Positions 33,873 to 42,860 of a stretch of 64,000 nt of DNA are shown here, piece by piece. Position 1 is the stretch's first letter. Each line of letters opens with the position of its first letter. The notes under the pieces are model-generated. The model was given only the letters and a program-made list of their open reading frames with translations, was not told the DNA's origin and made no database searches. Where the stretch lies: contig DIUX01000001.1 in NCBI GenBank assembly GCA_002423185.1, positions 124,465-188,464 on the forward strand, read 5' to 3'. The translations under genes and the position numbers were made by a program. The stretch is from Micavibrio sp. UBA6147. GTDB taxonomy: Bacteria > Pseudomonadota > Alphaproteobacteria > Micavibrionales > UBA1664.

Positions 33873-35441
33873 CTAAAAAAACTGGAACCGCTTCGGGATG
33901 ATGTTGCGGATGATCTGGCTCGTCGTGCGGGCGATGTCGGAGTCTTCGTTGTCGTTTTTGTTGTCGTTTGCCGGATCATTTTGGTCATCGGGCAAGCAAC
34001 GCTTGCGGATGCGTTTGTATTTTTCTTCGCTCATCTGGCCGAGGTTATAAAGGTTTTCGGACATTTCAAGGGCGAGGGCTTTCAACGCCTTGTCGGTTTC
34101 TTCTTGTTGGATGAAATCCATGGAAAAGGCCAGCAAGCGTTTGATGCTGTCCGGTGTGGCGTCAAGCGGGTCGCGCGCCGGCATTCTTTGTTCGTCTTCC
34201 CATTTTTCGGGGCTGATATACGGGTTGATCTCGATAAACCCGTCTTTGCCGAGTTTTTGTTCCAAGATTTCTTGCGCTGTTGTGCCGGTATATTGCGCAA
34301 GGTCGTCCAATTCGCGCCCGTCCATAAGGTTTCCGGGGACGCCGTAATTAATGTATCGCTCGTTTTCGTGGTTGATGCGGTGACGGCCTGTGCCGACATA
34401 GATTAACTTCACCTTCGCATCCTGTGGTTTGTGGCGCAGCACATCCTCAACGCAGGGAAGCGGGGTGTGCACGGGGGCGCGGTCGCTGCAAAGCACGCCG
34501 CTTTCGGTGCGGTGCGGCGGGTAGGCGAAGGGGTTGGCGATGCTCGCCATAATCGCATCCCAAATCTTTTCATTGCCGGCGGATGTGTCGCTCGGCGTTT
34601 CGGGATCGTTGCTGAAGAAGTCTTTTTTACGGCTAAAAAACGTTACCATTCTGCGGTTTTCAAGGTCGAGAGTCGAAATATAAACCGACTTCAAAGAGTC
34701 CGACATGCGGGTGTCACCGAGATAGCTCTTGAGCGTTTGTTCGGCGATTTTGGGGTCGTATAAATAGTCATGTGCCCATGTTTGCTTGACCAGATCCATC
34801 CCCTTAAACACCACGGAATTAAAAGTCGAGGTGAGCGTTCCCCGCGCCTTACGCGCCAAAATCATGGTGTTGAGGGTTTGCAGCATGGCGTTTGTTTCGG
34901 GGCTGATATCCGTGCGCGCTTGCAACGCTTCACAGCTTGTCGAGGCACGCTTGCGGTATTTTGGGCGGATATAGCGCGGAGTCGCGAGCTTACGAATGGC
35001 GATTACCTCACGCACAATGGCGGAGTTGTTTTTATTGGCTTCGCACAGCAAACGGCATTTTTCGCGAATATCGCGAATAAGAAAGCGCTCAATTTGTGCG
35101 GGGTCGGTTTTGTCTTGAAAGAAATTCAAAATGCTCGCCGTCATATATTTGGCGATGCGGCCGGTGATTTTGGGAAAGAATTTCGGGCCATAGCGGCAAA
35201 ACAGCTCAACCGAGTCATGCGCAACAAATTTGGGTTTGGTCGCGTCGGTGTCGGTGCGGATGCTGAGGCCGCCGACAATGATGCTCCCCGTCGACACGCC
35301 GTTCAAGACCTGAAACAAATTGGCGGATGGGGTTTCGGCGAGTTCCTCAAGCCGCGATAAAATAACGGCGGGGATAATCCCGTGCATCGCGCCGCCGGGA
35401 ACATAAAGGATATAAATTGTCCGGTCGTTTTTCTTGCTCAC
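33873..35441 (-). CDS. Patatin-like protein 1, 522 aa, altered dyad
   Basis: The glycine-rich oxyanion segment PGGAMHGIIP (15-24) and nucleophile elbow NGVSTGS with S50 match patatin-like phospholipases, which use a Ser-Asp dyad. The expected DG(G/A) motif is replaced by SDRAP (D320-R321), so the acidic residue persists but its Gly does not. A 120-residue region between (residues 90-210) is not typical of patatins, and the tail is acidic and Asn-rich. The start is GTG with GGAAAG upstream. It has no signal peptide and may be a T6SS-like or cytoplasmic effector lipase. It could be inactive. Confidence 0.82.
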   Translation of the reverse strand: MSKKNDRTIYILYVPGGAMHGIIPAVILSRLEELAETPSANLFQVLNGVSTGSIIVGGLSIRTDTDATKPKFVAHDSVELFCRYGPKFFPKITGRIAKYMTASILNFFQDKTDPAQIERFLIRDIREKCRLLCEANKNNSAIVREVIAIRKLATPRYIRPKYRKRASTSCEALQARTDISPETNAMLQTLNTMILARKARGTLTSTFNSVVFKGMDLVKQTWAHDYLYDPKIAEQTLKSYLGDTRMSDSLKSVYISTLDLENRRMVTFFSRKKDFFSNDPETPSDTSAGNEKIWDAIMASIANPFAYPPHRTESGVLCSDRAPVHTPLPCVEDVLRHKPQDAKVKLIYVGTGRHRINHENERYINYGVPGNLMDGRELDDLAQYTGTTAQEILEQKLGKDGFIEINPYISPEKWEDEQRMPARDPLDATPDSIKRLLAFSMDFIQQEETDKALKALALEMSENLYNLGQMSEEKYKRIRKRCLPDDQNDPANDNKNDNEDSDIARTTSQIIRNIIPKRFQFF

Positions 35442-35461
35442 GTTTTACGCTTTCCCTGTTC

Positions 35462-35500
35462 TTTTTTTATAGTTTTTTTGTTTGTTTTGTTTGTTTTTTG
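35462..35500 (-). other. A/C-rich leader upstream of patatin-like gene 1
   Basis: On the minus strand this is a run of AAAACAAAC-type units followed by CTATAAAAAAAG, resembling the CA-rich leader of phhA. The rest of the 211-base gap to the next patatin-like gene has no open frame that I can support. Confidence 0.3.
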
Positions 35501-35652
35501 GCAACGCACGGGGCGCGGCTCTTGCTTTTTTAAAGAGTTATAGAGTCATAGCTAGCAGAAAATAATGCGCTTGTCATGTTTTGGGTATGTTGCGCCGCCG
35601 CACTGAAGGGGGCAGGCGGGATCAGGGAAAACAGGTGCTTGAGGGCCGCGAC

Positions 35653-36921
35653 TTAATGCAGCGGCTCGTCCGGATTGTGTCCGCCGATGCCGAGGGCTTG
35701 GAGCCCGGACTGCAAATCTTTGAAAAAGCTTCGTTTTTCTTTATGCCTGCGGTCGCGATTGCTGGCGAGGAGGTGGCATAAATCGTCAAATTCCGCCGCG
35801 CGGTTTTCCATCATCATATAGGCAAACCGCTTCATGCGGGCGAGGTTCTCCGGCGTGGCATTGTCGATGGAGGTGGAGGGATAGCGCGCGTCGGTCATGC
35901 TGTTGCCGTGCAACGACTCATTCAACACAAAAAGACGGTCGCCCAGATCCTCTGAAAACGAGTCGATCAACGCTGACTCCGAGGCTTGGAAGAAAATATT
36001 GATGAGCGGGTAATCATTGGCGGGATCAACAACGCCGATAGCGCCGAATTGATCCCATTCATCCTTGGTAATCGGTTTGTTCACAACCCCCGTGCCAAGG
36101 CATACCATATGCAAATCATGGCCTTGCGGCACATGGCGGCGGATGGCGCCGTGATAGGTAATGCACGGATTGTCGAAAATACTGCCGTCAATCGCGTGGT
36201 TTTCGTGGACTTGTCCACTCATCGGGTCGCGCGTGTAAAAATGGTGGCATGGGAAATATGTCGGGGCGGAACAACTCGCCATCACCGCGTCAAACATGCT
36301 CACCGATTGCGGCGGCGGCGGGGGAAGGGCGCTAGCATGCGGGTGAATATGTTTCATCCATACCGCTTTGCCGGCGGGATAGGCGAGGTTGTTGCGGGTG
36401 TGGACGGGGGATGAATAGGATTCATTTTTTTCAATGACTGTATTAATTGTGCCGCCGGCGATGTCATAGAACGGGATGATGAGGCTGCTCAAGCTCTGGG
36501 AAATCTTGGTGTCGCCGAATAATTGGCGCAAAGACCCGTGAAGCTGGCCCATGTCATAATGCCCGTGCCGCATCAGCTTGTTCAGTTGTCCGATTTTCAT
36601 TGTCCGGTTGTTAAAATCGCGGACAAACCCGCGAAACTGGCGAAACCGGTCATAGGGGAAGATATTCGCGCCCTCGCGCATGTAAAAACGGATCAAGTGC
36701 CGCGCACGGTATTTCGGTTTGTCCGGCTTGTCTGGGTCGCGGATGTTGAGCGCGGCGTTCAAGATCGACCCCGTTGACGGCCCCGCGAAAATATCCACCA
36801 TCTCGGCCATACGCAGGCCGGTTTTCTTCTCGATTTCGTTCATCACATAGGCGGGGATGAGGCCGCGCAGGCCCCCACCATAGTTAAACATGACAACAAA
36901 CGGCTTATTCATAAACCCCAT
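35653..36921 (-). CDS. Patatin-like phospholipase 2, 422 aa
   Basis: This is a canonical patatin-like active site: NYGGGLRGLIPA oxyanion loop (13-24), AGPSTGS elbow with S49, and AIDGSIFDNP with the catalytic D245-G246. The family hydrolyses phospholipid acyl chains. There is no signal peptide. The Pro-rich insertion LPPPPPQS precedes the last core helix. It lies upstream of the second patatin-like gene on the same strand, with 211 bases between. The two are diverged paralogues (VVMFNYGGG versus YILYVPGGA). ATG 36912 is an alternative start. Confidence 0.9.
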   Translation of the reverse strand: MGFMNKPFVVMFNYGGGLRGLIPAYVMNEIEKKTGLRMAEMVDIFAGPSTGSILNAALNIRDPDKPDKPKYRARHLIRFYMREGANIFPYDRFRQFRGFVRDFNNRTMKIGQLNKLMRHGHYDMGQLHGSLRQLFGDTKISQSLSSLIIPFYDIAGGTINTVIEKNESYSSPVHTRNNLAYPAGKAVWMKHIHPHASALPPPPPQSVSMFDAVMASCSAPTYFPCHHFYTRDPMSGQVHENHAIDGSIFDNPCITYHGAIRRHVPQGHDLHMVCLGTGVVNKPITKDEWDQFGAIGVVDPANDYPLINIFFQASESALIDSFSEDLGDRLFVLNESLHGNSMTDARYPSTSIDNATPENLARMKRFAYMMMENRAAEFDDLCHLLASNRDRRHKEKRSFFKDLQSGLQALGIGGHNPDEPLH

Positions 36922-37133
36922 TTTACACTAAAATCAGATATTTAGAACCATATCATTTGCAACATTTCGCTGTGACGCGCGAATGGGGTGTGTTCTTGTA
37001 TTTTCCCGCATCTTTTATCCGCAGGAAATTGTCGTAACGGGCAAAACGCGGCTTGGCTTTTGGTGGATGATATGCAAGGGTGGGTCACGGTAATTCCCTG
37101 TAACGCAGTATTAAAACCAAGAAGGCAAAAATC

Positions 37134-38429
37134 ATGGCCAACGTCGTTGTTGTCGGCGCCCAGTGGGGTGACGAAGGTAAAGGAAAAATCGTAGACTGGC
37201 TCTCTAACCGAGCCGATGTCGTCGTCCGCTTTCAAGGCGGAAACAACGCTGGTCACACACTGGTCATTGACGGCAAGGAATATAAACTCAATTTGCTCCC
37301 CTCCGGCGTCATCCGCGAAGGCAAGCTCTCGATCATCGGCAACGGTGTTGTGGTTGACCCATGGGCGTTGCTCAACGAAATCAAGACGATTGGCGAAAAA
37401 GGCATCCGCGTCACGCCCGATAATTTATTGATTGCCGATAACGCGCATTTGATTTTGCCGGTTCACCGTGAGATGGATCAAGCCCTTGAACGCGCCCGCA
37501 GCAAAGGCGAAAAAATCGGTACCACAGGCCGCGGCATTGGCCCGACCTATGAAGACAAAGTCGCCCGCCGTGGCTTGCGCGTATGCGACCTTGCGCATCC
37601 TGAACTGGTATCACAAAAACTGGATATTTTGCTCCTCCACCATAATGCTCTGCTCAAAGGATTGGGCGCGGAGGAAGTCAGCAAACAAAAACTCTATGAT
37701 GACTTGATGGCAATCGCGCCGCAAATCCTCGCCTTCGCAGGCCCCGCATGGATACGCCTTGCCAAAGCCCGCGCCGACGGCAAACGGATTTTGTTTGAGG
37801 GCGCGCAAGGCGCGTTGCTCGATATTGACCATGGCACTTATCCGTTCGTGACATCGTCAAACACGCTGCCGGCGCAGGCCGCAGCAGGCTCCGGCATCGG
37901 CCCATCGGCCTTGAACTATATCCTAGGCCTTGCCAAGGCCTACACAACCCGCGTCGGCACGGGGCCGTTCCCGACCGAATTAAACGACGATATCGGGCAA
38001 CATCTGGGCGATAAAGGCAAGGAATACGGCGTCGTCACAGGCCGCCGCCGCCGCTGCGGCTGGTTTGACGCCGTCATCGTGCGCCAAGCCGTGACCGTGT
38101 CGGGCATCACCGGCATTGCTTTGACCAAGCTGGATATTTTGGATGGCCTCAAGGAAATCGGAATCTGTACGGGCTATACGCTGAACGGCGAAATTATCGA
38201 CCATTTGCCGTCCTCGCAAGTGCTGCAAGACCAAGTCAAACCGATCTATGAATTCATGCCGGGCTGGAGCGAGAGCACCTACGGCGCGCGGTCTTGGGCG
38301 GATTTACCCGCCAATGCGGTGAAATATGTCCGCCGGATTGAGGAATTAATCGGCGCACCGGTCAGTGTCCTGTCCACCAGCCCCGAACGTGACGACACCA
38401 TCTTGATGCATGACCCGTTTCAGGACTAG
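37134..38429 (+). CDS. purA: Adenylosuccinate synthetase
   Basis: PurA condenses IMP and aspartate with GTP hydrolysis, the first committed step to AMP. The 431-residue protein has the N-terminal P-loop-like GAQWGDEGKGKIVDWLS, FQGGNNAGHTLV (catalytic His), IGTTGRGIGPTYEDKV, FEGAQGALLDIDHGTYPFVTSSN and the C-terminal base-binding STSPERDDTI. AAGG lies seven bases before the ATG. The family A copy 3 gene begins 25 bases after its stop, with its own Shine-Dalgarno, and is probably on the same transcript. Confidence 0.98.
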   Translation: MANVVVVGAQWGDEGKGKIVDWLSNRADVVVRFQGGNNAGHTLVIDGKEYKLNLLPSGVIREGKLSIIGNGVVVDPWALLNEIKTIGEKGIRVTPDNLLIADNAHLILPVHREMDQALERARSKGEKIGTTGRGIGPTYEDKVARRGLRVCDLAHPELVSQKLDILLLHHNALLKGLGAEEVSKQKLYDDLMAIAPQILAFAGPAWIRLAKARADGKRILFEGAQGALLDIDHGTYPFVTSSNTLPAQAAAGSGIGPSALNYILGLAKAYTTRVGTGPFPTELNDDIGQHLGDKGKEYGVVTGRRRRCGWFDAVIVRQAVTVSGITGIALTKLDILDGLKEIGICTGYTLNGEIIDHLPSSQVLQDQVKPIYEFMPGWSESTYGARSWADLPANAVKYVRRIEELIGAPVSVLSTSPERDDTILMHDPFQD

Positions 38430-38453
38430 GCCTTAGAGGATTGCGGACGTTCA

Positions 38454-39188
38454 ATGGTGTGTTGTAAGAACCAGAAAACAACAGATCAGGCCGCCAAAGC
38501 CAAGTCACGCGATGGCGGCAACGTCCTGTTCTTGATTTTGATTGCGGTGGCGTTGTTTGCGGCGCTGTCTTATGCGGTGACGCAGAGCAGCCGCAGCGGC
38601 GGCAACGCCGACCGTGAAAAGCTCAAAACCGCGGCGTCCGAGATCATCCAATACGGCACGGCGATGGAACAAGCCATCACCCGTATGCGCGTCATCAACA
38701 AAACCACGCCCGACCAGTTGAGCTTTGAAAACGAGGCGTGGAAGTCCGGAAACGGGACGGTTCTGTACGCCGCCGGATATAACGTCAATTCACGCGGCAC
38801 GATCGACCAGCTCTTCCACCCCGATGGCGGCGGCCTTACCCCTCTAACCTTTGATCGCAAGCCGTTTATGGCCCCAAGGCAGGGGGCGTTAACACTCCCC
38901 GCTATTGGGCATATGCAGCCTCAATTCGTTTATTTTGAACAAATCGGTACGGAAACAGCGACCGAGATTGCCCTGCGCCTCATGTGGCTCGATGAAAACC
39001 TGTGCATGGCGATTAATGATATTTTGAAAATCGAAAACCCCAACGGCAAACCACCCCATGCCAACGGCACGGACGGCATCATGACGAATGAAACGCCGGC
39101 GCTACGCGGACGCTATAATTTTTGCGCCGAATGGCATCAGGATGACGACTATCACCATTTTTACTGGCACGTCCTGTGGGCGCGATAA
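38454..39188 (+). CDS. Prepilin-like surface protein, family A copy 3, 244 aa
   Basis: The leader is longer and basic (MVCCKNQKTTDQAAKAKSRDGG) and ends in Gly. NVLFLILIAVALF, TQSSRSGG, IIQYGTAMEQAITRMRVIN, LFHPDGGGLTP, ENLCMAIN and the C-terminal YNFCAEWHQ...HVLWAR correspond segment by segment to copies 1 and 2. AGAGGA lies 11 bases before the ATG. It follows purA at 24 bases, so its expression may be tied to a housekeeping transcript. The first 75 coding bases after the leader are nearly identical to the other copies. Confidence 0.8.
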   Translation: MVCCKNQKTTDQAAKAKSRDGGNVLFLILIAVALFAALSYAVTQSSRSGGNADREKLKTAASEIIQYGTAMEQAITRMRVINKTTPDQLSFENEAWKSGNGTVLYAAGYNVNSRGTIDQLFHPDGGGLTPLTFDRKPFMAPRQGALTLPAIGHMQPQFVYFEQIGTETATEIALRLMWLDENLCMAINDILKIENPNGKPPHANGTDGIMTNETPALRGRYNFCAEWHQDDDYHHFYWHVLWAR

Positions 39189-39348
39189 ATAAAAACGCGC
39201 AACGCAACCCTAAAAACTCACCACAAAATTATTTCAAGACCTCACCAAGCCCTTGAAGCCCGCGCTTCCTCTCAAATCGCCGTAGTACTCACAGAAGCGA
39301 GACGTATAATGCGTTTGGTAACTTTTTACGCCATTTTTTAAATTTTCA

Positions 39349-40044
39349 TCATGTAATTCTGTAAGCTTTTTTCAATCTATCAAGTGTCACAATATTGCAA
39401 GTCAATGATATGCGCATACGTAACTCATCAGCGGCTTTCGCATAGTTAAAGATCAGACGTTCGCTTCCAGTTGCCTCAGCTTTTTTGCGGAAAAAAGGCA
39501 ATATGGGATTTGTTTCTAGAATCAGCGAACGACGCCCAGATTCAGCAATTATAAAACAAGCTTTTTGGTTCGTTTTATAAAACTCATCTCCCCATGCATC
39601 GACCAACTCTTGCGTAAAACCCGCATCAAACAAAGATTGAAGAAATATAGGTTTTTTCATTAATTTTTCTGGATATGGGCCGTCAATTGACGGTGCCAAA
39701 GGTTTTCCCAGCACATCAGGAAGCGCATACCCAAAAAATGCCCGACAACGCCTCACTAACTCGAACTGCAGCTCGATATACTCCAGCTCATTCTGTGGTG
39801 CAGGCATAAACTCGCTTTCATTATCACGCACAAACCCTATGGTGTCTTGATAGGCCATAAGCGCGTTCCCATCATCTTCAGGCGCCGCATACATTACTAT
39901 TTTTTCCATGCCGTACGGATAACGCTCCACCAAATGGTCAATAATCCGATCCGCCATTTCTTGCGTAATGTGCGTCGTTTGCTCGTCCAGCGGCAAATGG
40001 GGCAAAGATTTTATCTTGTTGTTTTGCTCTGTGGGGGCGCTCAC
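39349..40044 (-). CDS. Hypothetical protein, 231 aa, AT-rich gene
   Basis: The coding sequence is visibly richer in A and T than its neighbours and uses different codons (AAT, TTT, ATA), suggesting recent acquisition. The protein is soluble and helical (MADRIIDHLVERYPYGMEKIVMYAAPEDDG, ELEYIELQFELVRRCRAFFGY) with a basic C-terminus. I see no catalytic motif, signal peptide or known domain. It ends nine bases upstream of the htpG stop region on the same strand. The preceding 160 bases carry no gene. Confidence 0.7.
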   Translation of the reverse strand: MSAPTEQNNKIKSLPHLPLDEQTTHITQEMADRIIDHLVERYPYGMEKIVMYAAPEDDGNALMAYQDTIGFVRDNESEFMPAPQNELEYIELQFELVRRCRAFFGYALPDVLGKPLAPSIDGPYPEKLMKKPIFLQSLFDAGFTQELVDAWGDEFYKTNQKACFIIAESGRRSLILETNPILPFFRKKAEATGSERLIFNYAKAADELRMRISLTCNIVTLDRLKKAYRIT

Positions 40045-40053
40045 GAGTAGTGC

Positions 40054-42111
40054 TCAGTTTTTTTTAAGATCGGTGTTCATGAGGGCGCTCATAAGCGTGG
40101 TCAAACGCGCCGCAAAGGCGGCGGGGTCGGCGAGTTTTTCGCCTTGCAGGATTTTGGCTTGGTCATAGAGCAACCATGCCGCATCCTCACGCCCGATTTG
40201 CGGCGTTGCGGCGCTGATCTGTGCCGCCAGCCCCTTAATCAAGGCGTGGCCTGCATTGATCTCCAGCACCCGTTTGGCGGTGGGGGTGTAGTGTTGCTGG
40301 ATTTTCAAGACATTCTCCATATGCATATCCACACCATGATCGGCGGCGACAAGGCATACAGGGCTTTCGGTCAGGCGGCTTGAGATGCGCACCGCGTCAA
40401 CTTCGTCTTTCAAAACCTCGGTCAAGACGGCGATGAGGGGGGCGGTGTCGGTCTTGGCTTTATCCGCGCCTTTGTCTGACTTGTCCGCGTTGTCCGGTTT
40501 GTCCGCTTGGTTGTCTGTTTTCTTGTCCGCATCAAAACGGCTGAGGTCTTCAAACCCTTTGGTGACGGATTGAAAGCGCTTGCCCTCAAAATCGCCGGCT
40601 TGGGGGAGCCAGAAACTGTCGATCGTGTCGGTCATGAGCAACACCTCGATCCCGCGCGATTTATAGCCCTCGATCTGAGGACTTTTGCGCAGGGCGTCGG
40701 CATTTTCACCGGTGATGTAATAGATTTTTTCCTGCCCGTCCTTCATCCGCGCGACATAATCTTCAAGGCTCACCAATCCGTCTTTGGCGCTGGAATAAAA
40801 CCGCGCCAGTTTGAACAAATCTTCGCGGTGGTCGATGGCGTCATACAGGCCTTCCTTCAAAATCATCCCGAATTGCCCCCAGAATGTGGCATAGGCGGGG
40901 ATGTCATCGCGGGAGAGTTTGAGGAGTTCCGATAAGACTTTGCGTGCTACACCGCGCCGAATGGCGTGGATGAGCGGGTTATGTTGCAGCATTTCGCGGC
41001 TGATATTCAGTTGCAAATCTTGGCAATCAATCACCCCGCGCAAGAACCGCAACCAAGGAAACACAAGATTTTCGCATTGATCGGTGATGAAGACGCGCCG
41101 CACATACAAGCGTACGGCGTGGCGGCGGCTAGGGTCGAACATGTCAAACGGGCGCATGGTCGGCACGAAGAGCAGCCCCGTATATTCGATCTTGCCTTCC
41201 GCCGTCCAGTGCAGGGTGAGGGACGGCGTGTCCATGCCGAAGGTCAGGGTGCTGTAAAAATTGTTGTAATCCTCGTCCTTGAGCGTTGATTTTTGCCGTG
41301 TCCACAGGGCCGAACCCGCATTGACGGGGGCGTCTTCATCGTCACGCTCTGGCTTGGCGTCGGGTGCATTGCTGCGTAAATAGACCGGCAAAGCGACATG
41401 GTCGGAATATTGGGTGATGATTTGCGAGAGTTTGTCGGGGATCAGATAATCCGATGCATCGTCCTTGATGTGCAGGATGATGACCGTTCCGCGCCCGTTT
41501 TGAAGTTTTGCGCGATCTTCCGCGCCCGCCTCGGCAATGGTGAACCCCGATACGCCATCGGACGACCATAGATAGGCGTTTTCAGTGCCGGCCTTTTGGG
41601 TGACGACATCAACCGTGTTAGCGACCATAAAACTGGCGTAAAACCCGACCCCGAATTGCCCGATGAGGCTGAGCGCGGCGGATTCAGGGTTTTTCGCGGC
41701 TTGCGCTTGCGGCGCGGCGGCTTTGACTTGTTCCATAAGCCGCGCCGTGCCGGAGCGGGCAATGGTGCCGAGATTATCAATCAAATCCTGCTTGTCCATG
41801 CCGATTCCGTTATCGGTGACGGTGACGGTGCGGGCGGTGGTGTCATAGGCAACATCAATGCGGTATTGCGCATCCCCGCCAACCAAGGAGGGCTCGGCAA
41901 TTGCCATATAGCGCAGCTTGTCACACGCGTCGGAGGCGTTGGAGATAAGCTCCCTCAGGAAAATGTCACGGTTGCTGTACAGGGCGTTGGTGACGATACT
42001 GAGCAAGCGGCTCACCTCGGCTTGAAACGCGAACTGGCCGTTTTCCCCAATGGAGGCAGCGTCGGCGGCAGGATTGGCGGCGGCGTTGTCTTTGTTCGTG
42101 TTGGCGGTCAT
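40054..42111 (-). CDS. htpG: Chaperone protein HtpG (Hsp90)
   Basis: HtpG is the bacterial Hsp90, a dimeric ATP-dependent cytoplasmic chaperone. The 685-residue protein shows the GHKL ATPase motifs FLRELISNASDACDKLRY, VTDNGIGM and GQFGVGFYASFMVA, and the middle-domain FVPTMRPFDMFDPSRR and CENLVFPWLRFLRGVIDCQDL. An acidic Lys/Asp-rich insert (DKKTDNQADKPDNADKSDKGADK) in the C-terminal half is unusual for bacterial HtpG. GGAG lies eight bases before the start. pdxH is 59 bases upstream on the same strand. Confidence 0.97.
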   Translation of the reverse strand: MTANTNKDNAAANPAADAASIGENGQFAFQAEVSRLLSIVTNALYSNRDIFLRELISNASDACDKLRYMAIAEPSLVGGDAQYRIDVAYDTTARTVTVTDNGIGMDKQDLIDNLGTIARSGTARLMEQVKAAAPQAQAAKNPESAALSLIGQFGVGFYASFMVANTVDVVTQKAGTENAYLWSSDGVSGFTIAEAGAEDRAKLQNGRGTVIILHIKDDASDYLIPDKLSQIITQYSDHVALPVYLRSNAPDAKPERDDEDAPVNAGSALWTRQKSTLKDEDYNNFYSTLTFGMDTPSLTLHWTAEGKIEYTGLLFVPTMRPFDMFDPSRRHAVRLYVRRVFITDQCENLVFPWLRFLRGVIDCQDLQLNISREMLQHNPLIHAIRRGVARKVLSELLKLSRDDIPAYATFWGQFGMILKEGLYDAIDHREDLFKLARFYSSAKDGLVSLEDYVARMKDGQEKIYYITGENADALRKSPQIEGYKSRGIEVLLMTDTIDSFWLPQAGDFEGKRFQSVTKGFEDLSRFDADKKTDNQADKPDNADKSDKGADKAKTDTAPLIAVLTEVLKDEVDAVRISSRLTESPVCLVAADHGVDMHMENVLKIQQHYTPTAKRVLEINAGHALIKGLAAQISAATPQIGREDAAWLLYDQAKILQGEKLADPAAFAARLTTLMSALMNTDLKKN

Positions 42112-42170
42112 TGATGATCTCCGTTTGTCTTTGTTTCAGGCGTCATGAGTCATGAGTATAAAAGGGGCGA

Positions 42171-42773
42171 CTATGGATACAGGCGTTGGCTCGTCCATGT
42201 GCCGTCTTGTTGGGGGATGAATTCATAGCGGTCATGCAGGCGCGCTTCGCCATCCATCCAAAATTCAATGCGCTTTGGCAACACGCGAAACCCCGACCAG
42301 TGCGGCGGGCGCGGCACAATATCGGTATCGGCGTATTGTGCCTCGACTGCGGCGACTTTGACGACCAATGTGGCGCGGCTGTCGAGCGGGCGGGATTGAT
42401 CCGACGCCCATGCGCCGATGCGGCTGCCTTTCGGGCGGCTGTTGTAATATCCATCGGCCTCGGCGTCGCTGACGCGCTCAATATCACCCGTGATGCGCAC
42501 TTGGCGGCGCAGTGACTTCCAGTGAAAACACAGTGTCGCCTTGGGATTGGCGAGAATTTGCCGACCTTTACGGCTCTCATAATTCGTGAAAAAAGCAAAC
42601 CCGCGCGAATCGAGTCCTTTTAAAAGAACCATCCGCGCATCGGGATAGCCGTCCTTATCCACAGTCGCCAAACACATGGCGTTGGGGTCGTTGATCTCGG
42701 AAACTTCAGCCTCCGCCAGCCACAGGGAAAAAAGGGCATAGGGGTCGTTATTGGGGGCGATGATATCAACCAT
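42171..42773 (-). CDS. pdxH: Pyridoxine/pyridoxamine 5'-phosphate oxidase
   Basis: PdxH uses FMN to oxidise pyridoxine- or pyridoxamine-phosphate to pyridoxal phosphate. The 200-residue protein has ARMVLLKGLDSRGFAFFTNYESRKGRQI, FHWKSLRRQVRI, YYNSRPKGSRIGAWASDQS and the C-terminal signature RLHDRYEF...W....LYP, covering FMN and substrate binding. It is followed by htpG on the same strand. GGACAAAATGAATG precedes the start. Confidence 0.97.
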   Translation of the reverse strand: MVDIIAPNNDPYALFSLWLAEAEVSEINDPNAMCLATVDKDGYPDARMVLLKGLDSRGFAFFTNYESRKGRQILANPKATLCFHWKSLRRQVRITGDIERVSDAEADGYYNSRPKGSRIGAWASDQSRPLDSRATLVVKVAAVEAQYADTDIVPRPPHWSGFRVLPKRIEFWMDGEARLHDRYEFIPQQDGTWTSQRLYP

Positions 42774-42860
42774 TCATTTTGTCCTTTATTCTGCCATGAT
42801 TATGGCTTAGTTTACGCTTTATCGTTCATAAGTAAAGACTATGCAAGAAAGGTATAGGAT

